Assembly: GCF_002056795.1 (NCBI RefSeq)
Contig: NZ_CP020104.1
Span: 686,001-750,000, forward strand
Direction: 5' to 3'
Length of the DNA stretch: 64,000 nt
Origin: Spirosoma aerolatum
GTDB lineage: Bacteria; Bacteroidota; Bacteroidia; Cytophagales; Spirosomataceae
Of this stretch, positions 8,512 through 18,242 are shown one piece after another. A model generated the notes under the pieces. That model was given only the letters and a program-made list of their open reading frames with translations. It ran no database searches and was not told where the DNA came from. Position numbers and translations under genes: made by a program. Position 1 is the stretch's first letter, and each line of letters begins with the position of its first letter.

Positions 8512-9936
8512 TTAATCAAGTGTAATCGTTTTCAGGCCGGATGCTATGCGCCAGAGGAGTCCCCCACTAAACAACAACAGGGCCAGCAGCGAAAGCCAGT
8601 GTTGCCCGATTACCCAACTCACCGCCGGTATATTGTACTGAAAATCAGGAATTGATGCCCAGAAGTCGCGGGAGACTGTTTTCTCCCAGTCGCCGGTTTT
8701 AGAAAACGTCGTCATGTGGTTGTTTAAGCGTTCCACCAACCCAAACCGATACTGTTCGGCCTTATTCTTGAAATCCAGAAAGTGGGCGTAATCTGACCCG
8801 GATAAGCCCATCGATACGTTTCGAACGGCCAGATACGGGTTGACAAAACTGACAATCGTGGCCAGACTATTTTGCTTCTGAAATTGGCTTTGCACCGCCC
8901 CAAAGTGCTTTTGATACACCATGCTCGTGTATTTCTCGCCCTCCTGCATCACGATCCCGTCGAAGTTGACGGGCAGTTTCGACACCGAATCCACGTTGTA
9001 CTGAGCCAGCACTTTTTGCTGTAGGGCTTTGGCTCGTTCACTGGCCGGATCGTGACCGTCGATCCCTTTCTCGGAATCGGCTTTGATGGCTTCCCGGAAC
9101 GTGTAGGACGAGGGGACACTGAACAGGCTTTCGCCGAGGTTGGCCGTGGCTTTGGGCAGGATCACACAGGCTACGATCCAGATACTGAGCAAGGTAAGTA
9201 GACTCCCCCGTGAACTCTCGCTGCGGGCCGATACAAACACACTCCCCGCAATAAACAAAAAGAAGTACAGGGCGTAGAGCAGCCCGAACAGCACGAGCCG
9301 GAGCGCGGTGTCGGTGGTTGCTTCAAAGCCCGTTTGGGCGAACAGCAGCACGCCGGCCAGCAGCAATGCCGGGCCAACCACCAACCCAATCAGCCGACAG
9401 TAGCCGATCACTTTACCCCAAAACACCTCACGCGCCGTAACGCCCTGACTGATAACCAGCTTCAGCGTTTGCTCTTCACGTTCACGGGTAAAGGCACTGA
9501 AACACAAAAAGATAATCAGCAGCGGAATGAGCAGTTGGAGTACAAAGGCGACCGTCATCTCCCCAAACCGAATCAGCACGGTCGCATCTTCGGCCTGACT
9601 GAACTTAGCGTCATTTTGCCGGTGCCCTTCCAGGTATACGCTGGCCCCTGTATAGGTGTCGAGCCCGAAATCCAGAAAACTCAGGGACGATTTGGGTCGG
9701 AAGGCAAAGGTGCCGTAGTGAGCCGCCGAATGCGGGTTCTTTTCAGGTTGGCCGACCCACGCAGCCCGCGCCGTTTGGTTGGCTTGTTCACGTTTTTCAG
9801 CCAGTGAGCGGTAAGTACGGAATCCCGTCCAGGTAGCTACGCACAACAGGAGCAACACCACGCCAGCGGCCACCACAAACCGGCGGTCGCGCAGGGTCTG
9901 AGTAAACTCATTTCGGGCAATCAGTTTCTGTATCAT
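8512..9936 (-). CDS. ABC-2 type permease, DUF3526-like (second pair, upstream member)
   Basis: Membrane protein of 474 aa with the same arrangement as its neighbour: a first membrane segment at about 22-40, an external loop containing AAHYGTFAFRPKSSLSFLDF, five membrane segments, a large second loop, and a last segment near the C-terminus. The loop motif HYG.FAFRPK recurs in the permease at 14300-15751, showing that the two pairs are duplicates. The gene starts 2 bp after the DUF5916 gene ends. It probably forms a heterodimer with the 7074-8498 protein. Confidence 0.85.
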   Translation of the reverse strand: MIQKLIARNEFTQTLRDRRFVVAAGVVLLLLCVATWTGFRTYRSLAEKREQANQTARAAWVGQPEKNPHSAAHYGTFAFRPKSSLSFLDFGLDTYTGASVYLEGHRQNDAKFSQAEDATVLIRFGEMTVAFVLQLLIPLLIIFLCFSAFTREREEQTLKLVISQGVTAREVFWGKVIGYCRLIGLVVGPALLLAGVLLFAQTGFEATTDTALRLVLFGLLYALYFFLFIAGSVFVSARSESSRGSLLTLLSIWIVACVILPKATANLGESLFSVPSSYTFREAIKADSEKGIDGHDPASERAKALQQKVLAQYNVDSVSKLPVNFDGIVMQEGEKYTSMVYQKHFGAVQSQFQKQNSLATIVSFVNPYLAVRNVSMGLSGSDYAHFLDFKNKAEQYRFGLVERLNNHMTTFSKTGDWEKTVSRDFWASIPDFQYNIPAVSWVIGQHWLSLLALLLFSGGLLWRIASGLKTITLD

Positions 9937-9938
9937 GG

Positions 9939-12200
9939 TTAAAACTGTTTTAGGTACGTAATCTTGGCAATGCTTTGCTCGTTGCGGTACGTTTCGAAGC
10001 GTCTCAACGAGTTGTTATAGAGTTGGTTACTATTGCTGTTATACACCAGATAGAGGAAGGATAGTGGCTGGAATTCCCACGCAAAGCGGATATTCCAGAC
10101 ATCGCGGGATGCTACTGAATTATGCTGATAAAAGGACGTAAGCTGGAAGCGGGGGGTTAGCGACAGCCGAACCTCAGGCGTAATCAAATGCGTCACGGCC
10201 GATTGGTTGTCTTCGCCAACCTCCCTGAATCCATTCCGCTGGTAAGCCACCTTCACCGATACATTGGGTATGGGCGAGTAGCGGGCCTGACCTTGTAGCG
10301 TCGTTAGTTGCCCATTGTAAAAGGAGCCAAATTCGAGTTGCGTCTGCACCGAAAACCGCTTCGACAAATCCGAATCATACGAGAATCGGTACCGGGTGTA
10401 GTAATACTTGCCGGTCGGGATGGTGATGCCCACGATGGGAAATGGCTCATCGACGACCTGCCAGGTAGGAATGACATTGCCCGTCAGCCGGTTGCCCCGA
10501 TTAGCGATGAGCCAGATCGGAAAAATAGTAAGCTCGGCTTGTTGAAATTTACCATCTGAGGCCCGATGGTAGGCATCGAGGTAGGCGCCAGGGTCCATTT
10601 GCCGCATGAACTTGGGTCGCCAGCGCGGACGGATAATGTGATACGCACCGATGTTGTTGTTGATCAGGTTAGACCCATACACGAACCCCATCCGGGGATT
10701 GTAGTCTTTGGTAATAATGGACTGCACCAGAAAGGCGTACCAGTTATTGTTGCTGAAGATAAATTTGCTGAGCGCCGTAAAGCCGTCGCCACCCGCCCCC
10801 GATGTTTGGGATTTGGTGACCATGAAATTCCAGCTGAACGGGTCTTTGATCCGAATAAAACCATCCGCCGAAAACGTGGCATTGGTGACGGCTGGTTTGC
10901 CAAACCCGGCTTCGCTGCTGTTGACGGTGACCATGCCCCCAAACCGATTTTGTTTGCCCACGTTGCGGCTGTAGCGCAGCACGCCAAAATGCGTTGTAGC
11001 CGTTTGCGTTGCGTCGGATTGACGCTGACGGACCAGTAGCCCGGCGATGTTCTGGGTTAAGTTCCGGCTAACCAGCCGCAGGCCCGCATCCAGCGGAATG
11101 GGTGTACCATCGTCGGACAGCCCGATTTTACGGCTGAAAAAGGGTTGGTTGAAGTCGTCGCCCAGGTTGAACAGCGTGGCATTTTCCAGAAAAAACTGCC
11201 GCCGTTCGGGGAAAAGCACCGAGAACCGTGTCAGGTTCTGCACCTGCCGATCCACGTCGGCCTGGGCGAAGTCGGTATTGAGCGTCAAATCCAGTACCGT
11301 ATGCGGGGTAATGGCCCACTTGATTTCCCCACCTATCTTAGGGGCATACGTATCAGACACTTGTTTGCCATCGACAAACGTTCGTTTGTAATCGGTCAGC
11401 AGGTAGGGTTGCACGCGTACATTCACCGACGGCGTTGGGGGTTCAATGCCTTTGAGCAGGCCTGCGTAATTCATGCGGTAGGCCGTAAACGCCCGTGGAA
11501 ATGGCGACCACGACGATTGTTCGCCTATACGGCGGGTACGTCTCACAAACTGAATGCCCCAATCCTGCTGTTTGGCGTTGGGCGGTCCGAGCTTAGGGTA
11601 GCGCAGGGTAGCCCAGGGAATCTGCATTTCGGCCACCCAACCCGAGTCGGTCCGGGTGGTGCGTACTTTCCAGAAACCATCCCATTCACGGTCGAAGAAG
11701 GTATCGTCAAAGCATAACAGATCGCGTTGGGCACCGTAGGGGTTCGTCTGAAAAGCAATGGCGTTGCGTCGGTCCAGAAACGGGTCGATGCTGACCCCAA
11801 CGAGATCGTAGTTGAAGAAGTCGAAATCGCGGATTAGGTCGGGTACGCGCACGGCTTTTTTACCCAACGAATCAGGGCAGAAAAAGCCAAAATAAAGGTT
11901 CCGGTCATTGTACAACACTTTAACCTCGGTATCGAACGCCACTTTTCCGCCCTGATCGGGAAACTGCCGGAAAAAACCGGTGGCGGGTTTGGCCAAACGC
12001 CAGACGGGCTCATCGAGCCGACCATTGATGAGCAGGTTCTCCGAAATTTTCAGCCCGGTAATTTCTTTGGGCGGATTTTCCGGCGCGAAAACCGTGCCAT
12101 CCTGCGCCAATAAAGAGCCTCCTAAGATTGCATTGATGATTGAGCCGCAGAAGAGCGTGACTATCCGGTTACGATATCTGTTCAACCACTCTTTCATCAT
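9939..12200 (-). CDS. DUF5916 outer-membrane-type protein with CBM9-like domain
   Basis: Protein of 753 aa with an N-terminal signal peptide (MMKEW start; hydrophobic to about residue 32, ending LLAQ). A CBM9-like beta-sandwich follows (INGRLDEPVWRLAKPATGFFRQ, about 55-200), then a long DUF5916 region rich in alternating hydrophobic residues that looks like an outer-membrane barrel. Members are common in Bacteroidota but have no established function. It is embedded between ABC genes with 2-33 bp gaps, so it probably gives the transport system an outer-membrane component. I cannot assign a ligand. Confidence 0.85.
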   Translation of the reverse strand: MMKEWLNRYRNRIVTLFCGSIINAILGGSLLAQDGTVFAPENPPKEITGLKISENLLINGRLDEPVWRLAKPATGFFRQFPDQGGKVAFDTEVKVLYNDRNLYFGFFCPDSLGKKAVRVPDLIRDFDFFNYDLVGVSIDPFLDRRNAIAFQTNPYGAQRDLLCFDDTFFDREWDGFWKVRTTRTDSGWVAEMQIPWATLRYPKLGPPNAKQQDWGIQFVRRTRRIGEQSSWSPFPRAFTAYRMNYAGLLKGIEPPTPSVNVRVQPYLLTDYKRTFVDGKQVSDTYAPKIGGEIKWAITPHTVLDLTLNTDFAQADVDRQVQNLTRFSVLFPERRQFFLENATLFNLGDDFNQPFFSRKIGLSDDGTPIPLDAGLRLVSRNLTQNIAGLLVRQRQSDATQTATTHFGVLRYSRNVGKQNRFGGMVTVNSSEAGFGKPAVTNATFSADGFIRIKDPFSWNFMVTKSQTSGAGGDGFTALSKFIFSNNNWYAFLVQSIITKDYNPRMGFVYGSNLINNNIGAYHIIRPRWRPKFMRQMDPGAYLDAYHRASDGKFQQAELTIFPIWLIANRGNRLTGNVIPTWQVVDEPFPIVGITIPTGKYYYTRYRFSYDSDLSKRFSVQTQLEFGSFYNGQLTTLQGQARYSPIPNVSVKVAYQRNGFREVGEDNQSAVTHLITPEVRLSLTPRFQLTSFYQHNSVASRDVWNIRFAWEFQPLSFLYLVYNSNSNQLYNNSLRRFETYRNEQSIAKITYLKQF

Positions 12201-12233
12201 GGCATTAGCAATCGCTATGTGTTTCTTATTCGC

Positions 12234-12935
12234 CTACACCGTTTGCAGATAAATAGCTTCCAACTCGTTGGCCGTCAAGTCACTGGCCGACAGCGATTCG
12301 ACCAGGTGGCCCGCCCGCATGATGCCGATGCGCGTGCCCACTTCGCGGGCCCGGAAAATATCGTGCGTCGCCATCAGAATGGCCGTACCGGCCCCTGCCA
12401 GAGTCGTCAGGATTTCTGAAAACTCGTTGCTGGCTTTGGGATCGAGGCCGCTCGTGGGTTCATCGAGCAGCAGGGCTTTGGCCTGTTTAGCCAGCGCAAT
12501 GGCAATGCCCACTTTCTGGCGCATGCCCTTCGAGAACGTACCTACCCGCTTGGCGTGGGCTTCGGTCTGGAGGCCGGCGCGACTCAGCAGCCCGTGCAGT
12601 TCATCGGTGGTGTGCCGAAAACCCGCCAGTTGGGCAAAAAAATCGAGGTTTTCCAGGCCCGTCAGGTTGGGGTACAGCATGACCGTTTCGGGCAGGTAGG
12701 CCAGAAACTTCTTGGTCTCCTGCGGATGCTCGGCCACAGTCAGTCCGTTGATCAGCGCCTGCCCGGAGGTGGGTTGCAGAAAGCCCAGAAACAGATTGAT
12801 GGTCGTGGTTTTTCCCGCTCCATTCTGTCCTAACAGACAATAGATTTCGCCCGGCTGAACGCTTAGGTTTAGTTTGTCGAGGGAAGGGGGCTGACCCGGA
12901 ACGTACTGCTTGGTTAACTCAATAGCTTGTAACAT
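12234..12935 (-). CDS. ABC-2 system ATP-binding protein
   Basis: Cytoplasmic ATPase of 233 aa, single domain. Motifs: Walker A GQNGAGKTT (36-44), signature FSKGMRQKVG, Walker B ALLLDEPTSGLDP and switch histidine ATHD. It resembles the CcmA/NosF group of ATPases that drive ABC-2 permeases. It is the only ATPase of this type in the cluster although there are four permeases, so it may serve both pairs. It follows the 12951-14303 permease by 15 bp and precedes the DUF5916 gene. Confidence 0.93.
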   Translation of the reverse strand: MLQAIELTKQYVPGQPPSLDKLNLSVQPGEIYCLLGQNGAGKTTTINLFLGFLQPTSGQALINGLTVAEHPQETKKFLAYLPETVMLYPNLTGLENLDFFAQLAGFRHTTDELHGLLSRAGLQTEAHAKRVGTFSKGMRQKVGIAIALAKQAKALLLDEPTSGLDPKASNEFSEILTTLAGAGTAILMATHDIFRAREVGTRIGIMRAGHLVESLSASDLTANELEAIYLQTV

Positions 12936-12950
12936 ACGGCATTGGGGCGT

Positions 12951-14303
12951 TTACAGGTGATAGATTGTTTGGCGAAACCGGAACCAGCCCAGACTCGCAA
13001 AGAGCGTACTAAACAGAACCAGCGGTCCCCAAACCGACCCGGGATGAATCGGGGCTTCGTCGGCGAAGGTATCGACTTTGAAAGCCGTCCACTTCTCGGC
13101 CAGGGCCGGTGCATTCGTAAAGATTTTGGGGTAGAAATACAGCCGTAGCTTCTCGTGAAAGCGGGCCGTATACTCCAGAAACCGGAGCTGATTGCCCAGA
13201 CCCGAGCGGGCCAGTTCGCCAAGTTGTAGCTGGGTATGCAGCGTAGGAATGAATTGAGCGATGGTCCGGCTGGCCGTTTCGCGCTGCTGTAGCTTTTGCC
13301 GCAATTCGCCTGACTGCTCCGCCGACTCATCGTCGCCCAACTGCTGCATGGCGTAGTACCACCGCCAGTCGAAGGGCATGGCCACGGTGGGTACCTGCCG
13401 GAACTGCGGGTAGTGCGCGTAGAACTTCTCGACCGTTGCGGTTTTGTCCGTATCCCATTTCTCGTGGTAACCCTTTCGCTGGGCCAGCGTAGTGGCCTGT
13501 GCTTCGGGCACGGGGTAGCGGGCGGTGATGTAGTTATTGACCCCCGTTGGCAACACAATGAGCAGGACCAGCCAGATACCCAGTAGCAGCATGGCGTTGG
13601 TGCTCGACGAACGTTTCAGCGAGACCACCCAGAAACAGACGCTGAACCAGAACAGGATGTAGCCCGCCGAAGTACCCAGGAAAAGCCAAAACGTACTATC
13701 CATCGGGATACCCAGTACCGGAACGGCCAGACCGATGATGATCCCTAACACCGCCAGCAATACGCCCAGCCGAATCAGAAAAAGCCCCCCAACAAACCGC
13801 AGCAGGTGTCGGCTTTGCACAGCGACAATCGACCAGGTGCCGTTCTCTTTTTCGGCCGAAATAATCGAATAGGTGAAGGCAATGATCAGCAGCGGGAACA
13901 GATAGATCAATACAAAACTGAAATCCACATTGCCCAGCAGCAGGTTGGCGGGGTTGGTCAGATCGGCATCATATTGCTGCCCTTCGAGCGCCCGGATCGT
14001 TACGCTCTGTATGGACGCATTCACGTCGCGCTGCCCGATGGCCAGGGCCGTAAGCGGGCGGGTTTGATTGACGACTGAAAATTTGAGATAATACAGCAGC
14101 AACCCCAGATCGTCGTGGTGAATGGCCGCCTGCCGGGGAAAATCGGTTTGCTGAAACTGGACAACGTCGGCAACAGCCTGCTGCTGACGCTGATCGAATT
14201 GTTTCCCCACAAACAGCGAGATGATGCCAACGACCAGCAAAAAAACAAGCCCAATTCGGGTGCCACCGGCACGCATAAACTGAATGAACGCAAGTCGGAT
14301 CAT
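12951..14303 (-). CDS. ABC-2 type permease, DUF3526-like (first pair, downstream member)
   Basis: Membrane protein of 450 aa. N-terminal membrane segment GTRIGLVFLLVVGIISLFVG, an external domain, five membrane segments in the middle (for example LIYLFPLLIIAFTYSIISAEKEN, abbreviated here), a second external domain and a final C-terminal membrane segment. The ISAEKENGT-type coupling motif matches ISAENELGT in the 7074 protein, marking the two as paralogs. Its start overlaps the end of the upstream permease by 4 nt (ATGA), so the two are translationally coupled. Confidence 0.86.
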   Translation of the reverse strand: MIRLAFIQFMRAGGTRIGLVFLLVVGIISLFVGKQFDQRQQQAVADVVQFQQTDFPRQAAIHHDDLGLLLYYLKFSVVNQTRPLTALAIGQRDVNASIQSVTIRALEGQQYDADLTNPANLLLGNVDFSFVLIYLFPLLIIAFTYSIISAEKENGTWSIVAVQSRHLLRFVGGLFLIRLGVLLAVLGIIIGLAVPVLGIPMDSTFWLFLGTSAGYILFWFSVCFWVVSLKRSSSTNAMLLLGIWLVLLIVLPTGVNNYITARYPVPEAQATTLAQRKGYHEKWDTDKTATVEKFYAHYPQFRQVPTVAMPFDWRWYYAMQQLGDDESAEQSGELRQKLQQRETASRTIAQFIPTLHTQLQLGELARSGLGNQLRFLEYTARFHEKLRLYFYPKIFTNAPALAEKWTAFKVDTFADEAPIHPGSVWGPLVLFSTLFASLGWFRFRQTIYHL

Positions 14304-15751
14304 AAAGCGGTTAAGGTTTTAGTGAATCGCACCATAACAAACCACAGCAGCCCCGCCCAGAAGACAAACGCCAGCAGCGAGATGGCTTCGTGCCCGAATA
14401 CGCTTTCGACACCCGGCGACTGGTAGCTGAAGTCTGGCACCTCCTCCCAGTGTTTCCTGTCGATTTGGTAGGGCTTGTCGGTTGGGCCGAGCTTCTTATT
14501 GCTGATGAAATGAATCTGCAAGTCGTTCATTTTTTGCGCCATCTCGTAGCGGTACTGTTCGGCCTGCCGCTGAAAATCGACGTAACTGGCAAAGTCCGTG
14601 CCCGACAGTGCCATCGACAGGTTCCGAATGGCCAGGTAGGGGTCCACAAACGCCATCGCTTTGGCGAATCGGTTCTGCCGGTCGTAGATCGATAGCAATC
14701 GCCCAAAGTGGTCGTTGTAGAGATGGGCACTGATTTTCTCCCCCTCGGCCATCACAAACCCGCTGTAATTGAAGGGCAATTGCCCCACCGAATCGACCCC
14801 GTACGCCGTCAGCAGCGAATCTTTCAGCCCTTTGTAGTGCGGGTCGTTGGGGTTGTGGCTGTCGCCTTCTTTGAGCACATCGGCCTGAATGTCGGCCAGA
14901 AACCGGGCCTTCGAGGGGGCCGGATACAAATACGACCCCAGGGCCTGCGACGCACGGGGCAACACCAGGGTGAGCATCAGCCAAAGGCCAATGAGCGACA
15001 CCAGGGCCGTTTTGGCCGTTTTGCTCCGGGCCGACACCAGCACGGCGATGACGCAGAAGAAAGCCAGATACAGGAAATAAGCCCCCATCAACAGCAACAG
15101 CCGGATCGTCTGATCAGCGCTGACCCTTCCTCCCTGTAACCCGAACCACAGCAAACCGGTGACCACCATCACCGGGCCATACAGGCTGAGCATCACGGCC
15201 ATCAGCCCCAGGCTTTTGCCCACCAGCAGTTGCCCCCAGCTGACGCCCTGACTCAGCAGCAGCTTCAACGTACCCGTTTCGCGGTCGGTGGCCACAGTGC
15301 CGAAGCCCAGAAAAAACAGCATCAGCGGCAATAGCAGTTGTAACACCATCGCCATGCTGATCTCGCCGAACCGGAGCAGTCCCGTTGAAAAACCCGCTTC
15401 CGAGAAGTTGACGCTGTTTTGCTTGTGGGCTTCCAGATAAATGGTGTTGCCCAGAAAACTTTCCATTCCGAAATCGAACACACTCAGTGGGGCTTTGGGC
15501 CGGAAGGCAAAATGGCCGTAGTGCGCCATCCGGTGCGGGTGTTTGTCGGGGTTAGACAGCCAGTCCTGCCGGGCCTGTTGCTGGTACTTCCGGCCCGTTT
15601 CGTTCTGCTGCTGCAGGCTTACCCAACCCGTTACGGCTGCGTAGGCCAGTAGCAGCCCAATCCCGATCAGGAGGCCAAAAACCGCCCGGTTTTTAAAGGC
15701 CGTTGACCAGACCTGGCCCGCAATAAGTTGTTGCGTTTGTAGCATGATCAC
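14300..15751 (-). CDS. ABC-2 type permease, DUF3526-like (first pair, upstream member)
   Basis: Membrane protein of 483 aa, paralog of the 8512-9936 permease (shared HYGHFAFRPKAPLSVFDFG loop and the TDRETGTLKLLLSQG coupling motif). The first membrane segment lies near residues 22-44 and the last near the C-terminus. Its ATG immediately follows the stop of the TonB receptor with no gap. Together with the 12951 permease and the 12234 ATPase it would form a complete ABC transporter. The role is inferred from context only. Confidence 0.86.
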   Translation of the reverse strand: MIMLQTQQLIAGQVWSTAFKNRAVFGLLIGIGLLLAYAAVTGWVSLQQQNETGRKYQQQARQDWLSNPDKHPHRMAHYGHFAFRPKAPLSVFDFGMESFLGNTIYLEAHKQNSVNFSEAGFSTGLLRFGEISMAMVLQLLLPLMLFFLGFGTVATDRETGTLKLLLSQGVSWGQLLVGKSLGLMAVMLSLYGPVMVVTGLLWFGLQGGRVSADQTIRLLLLMGAYFLYLAFFCVIAVLVSARSKTAKTALVSLIGLWLMLTLVLPRASQALGSYLYPAPSKARFLADIQADVLKEGDSHNPNDPHYKGLKDSLLTAYGVDSVGQLPFNYSGFVMAEGEKISAHLYNDHFGRLLSIYDRQNRFAKAMAFVDPYLAIRNLSMALSGTDFASYVDFQRQAEQYRYEMAQKMNDLQIHFISNKKLGPTDKPYQIDRKHWEEVPDFSYQSPGVESVFGHEAISLLAFVFWAGLLWFVMVRFTKTLTAL

Positions 15752-18214
15752 TTAAAATCGGTACGTCAGCGTCAGCATGGTATTGCGGGGGGCACCGGGG
15801 AACAGCCGCAGGTAGTTCTGAGCACCAATCCAGTACGTAGTATTGAATACATTATTCATGTTCAGGGCCACCTGCACGTTGGTTCGGGCGGGCGTATAAT
15901 ACAGTGCCAGGTCGAAGAGCGTATAAGCGGGCACCTCAAAGTCGCGTGTAAACCAGGGAATCTTACTGCCGCTGTATTGCATCCCAAATCCAATACCCAG
16001 ATCACTCAGGGACGAGTTGGGCGTGAAGTTGTAACGCGTCCAGAGGTTGCCGCTGTGAACGGGGGTGTTCTGCTTACGAGCGCCAATCAGACTGGCTTCA
16101 TTGTCCTGCACAATGATGGCATCGATGTAGCTGTAAGAGGCATTGATTTGCCAGTTGGGCAACAGATAACCCGCTACGTCCATCTCGAAGCCCCGGCTGC
16201 GTTCGGCTCCCCGCGTCACCAGTGAGTCGGGGTAGGTGGGTAGGTTGGCATTCAGCAGCAGGTTCCGCTGGTTGATCTCGTAGACGGCGGCATTCAGACT
16301 GATGCGGCCCCCAAAAAGCTGGGCTTTCAGCCCTATTTCTTTCAAATCGCTGCGGAGTGGTTCGAATAGATTGGCTGACTTGGCGGTGTTGTAAAAACTG
16401 CCGGTGTTGGGTAGCAGCGTTACCGTATTCGATTGCCCCTGAAAGCCTTCCAGATACGTACCGTAAACATTCAAATTAGGGCGTACCGAATAGGTGATGC
16501 CAACGCGGGGCAGCAGGGCTGTTTTCGTAAACGACAGTTCCCCCGGCGACTGGTAGTTGGTGATGTCACGAAACCATTCCTGTCGTAAGCCGAGCAGGAT
16601 CAACAGCTTGTTCCAGCGCAGTTGCTCCTGCACGTAGATGGCATTGGTGGTCGTCAGGGCGGCTGGCAGCGGGGTACGGGCATTCAGTACGTAATCATTA
16701 ACATTCCGAATGGTGTAGGTTGGGTTATTCAGATCAAAATAGCTCACGTTTGGCCGGGGGAGGGTTACGCCCCCAACCGTGATAGTCTGGTAATTGGCTG
16801 CGTTAGCCGGGACAAAGGAGCCCGCTACCGTACCGTTGGTAAGCAGAAATCCCCGCGCCGAATTCTGCCCTCCGCCTTTGAGTTTATGCCAGTCGGACAG
16901 GTCATAGCCCACCAGCAGATCATGCTGGGCAGCTCCCGTGTTGAACGTGGCATTGAGGTAGGCGTTCAGGTTGTCGACGTTCCAGAACTGTTGCCGCTGC
17001 ACAAACTGCATACCTGCCAGCGAGGTAACGGGTTTGTTGGTCAGGTCAACCGCAAAGGCATTGGTAGTCCGGTGCTCCTGCAAATCTTCCTGCCAGGTTT
17101 GCTTCATGTACGACGCATTGAGGCTGATGTGGTCGGTAAACTTGTGCGTCAGATTGCCCATAATGATGAGCTGCTTCGACTGAAAGAAGTCGTTCGGAGC
17201 TCCCAGATTCAGACTAATCGGTGTACTGTTGAGGTCCGTTTTTCCGGCTACAGCCCCGAAAATGGGTTGCCCCCGGTCGAGGGTACCTGACTGGTTGCTG
17301 TAAATCAGCTCGGCGTTCAGCGCCGTGCGGGTATTGGGGACATAGGAAAACGAGGGCGAGAACAGCACCGAGTTGTTGCGAACCAGATCGCGGTAACTAC
17401 GGGCTTCCTGGTAAGCCCCATTGACGCGGTAGAGCAGCGTTTTTTGGGCATTCAGTGGTCCCGTAAAATCCAGCGTGCTTCGCAGCGTGCTGAAACTCCC
17501 CACACCCAGGCTTGCTTCCTTTCGGTTGACGGCCAGCGGCTTTTTGGTCACCAGATTGATACTGCCACCCGGATCGACGGAGGAAAACGACGCACTCGCC
17601 GGGCCTTTGAGCACCTCCACCCGTTCGATGTTGGTCGTCAGGGGTTGCAGGAAATAATACTGCCGGGTGCGCATGCCGTTGATGATCTGGCCTTCTTCGT
17701 TCTGACTGATACCTCGAATGGTGTACTGGTTATAAAAGCTGGCGGGGGCAACGCCACTGACAATCTTGACCGCATCGGCCAGTTGAAACGCCTGCCGGTC
17801 GGCCATCAATTCTTTCGTAACCGTCCCGATCGACTGAGGGACATCTTTGTTGAGCGCAGCAATCTTGGTAGCCGAAAAGGAGTAGTCACTGGTATAGTCT
17901 TTGGCGACGCGGCCCACTACCTCCACCGTTTGCAGCTCGGCGGTTTCGGGCACGAGTTCCAGGGTAAAAAAGCGGTCGCGGGTTTTCGCGGTGAGGGTTT
18001 TAAACCCGACAAAGGACACCTGTAGGGTGCCGCTGCCGTTGAGGATGAATTGCCCACTGGTATCCGTTACCGTTCCCTGATTAGTGGTTAGTAGTTTGAC
18101 GGTAGCACCCACAACGGGATCGCCCGTAGTGGCATCGACGATTTTGCCCGTGATGGCCTGTGCGTTTAGGCAATAGGAAACCAGTACAAGTAGTACGGTA
18201 AATACTTGCTTCAT
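15752..18214 (-). CDS. TonB-dependent siderophore-type receptor
   Basis: Outer-membrane receptor of 820 aa. Signal peptide (about residues 1-20, ending LNAQ), a carboxypeptidase-regulatory-like domain (ITGKIVDATTGDPVVGATVK, about 21-105), a plug with the siderophore-receptor hallmark DVPQSIGTVTKELMADRQ, and a 22-strand-type barrel ending in the aromatic residue Phe (MLTLTYRF). The family (FhuA/FpvA-like) imports metal chelates with TonB energy. It lies 28 bp after a His-rich lipoprotein gene preceded by a Zur-like box, so the real cargo could be a zinc chelate rather than ferric siderophore (inference). Confidence 0.94.
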   Translation of the reverse strand: MKQVFTVLLVLVSYCLNAQAITGKIVDATTGDPVVGATVKLLTTNQGTVTDTSGQFILNGSGTLQVSFVGFKTLTAKTRDRFFTLELVPETAELQTVEVVGRVAKDYTSDYSFSATKIAALNKDVPQSIGTVTKELMADRQAFQLADAVKIVSGVAPASFYNQYTIRGISQNEEGQIINGMRTRQYYFLQPLTTNIERVEVLKGPASASFSSVDPGGSINLVTKKPLAVNRKEASLGVGSFSTLRSTLDFTGPLNAQKTLLYRVNGAYQEARSYRDLVRNNSVLFSPSFSYVPNTRTALNAELIYSNQSGTLDRGQPIFGAVAGKTDLNSTPISLNLGAPNDFFQSKQLIIMGNLTHKFTDHISLNASYMKQTWQEDLQEHRTTNAFAVDLTNKPVTSLAGMQFVQRQQFWNVDNLNAYLNATFNTGAAQHDLLVGYDLSDWHKLKGGGQNSARGFLLTNGTVAGSFVPANAANYQTITVGGVTLPRPNVSYFDLNNPTYTIRNVNDYVLNARTPLPAALTTTNAIYVQEQLRWNKLLILLGLRQEWFRDITNYQSPGELSFTKTALLPRVGITYSVRPNLNVYGTYLEGFQGQSNTVTLLPNTGSFYNTAKSANLFEPLRSDLKEIGLKAQLFGGRISLNAAVYEINQRNLLLNANLPTYPDSLVTRGAERSRGFEMDVAGYLLPNWQINASYSYIDAIIVQDNEASLIGARKQNTPVHSGNLWTRYNFTPNSSLSDLGIGFGMQYSGSKIPWFTRDFEVPAYTLFDLALYYTPARTNVQVALNMNNVFNTTYWIGAQNYLRLFPGAPRNTMLTLTYRF

Positions 18215-18242
18215 GAATTGAGGTTGTATGGTTAAAAATAAC

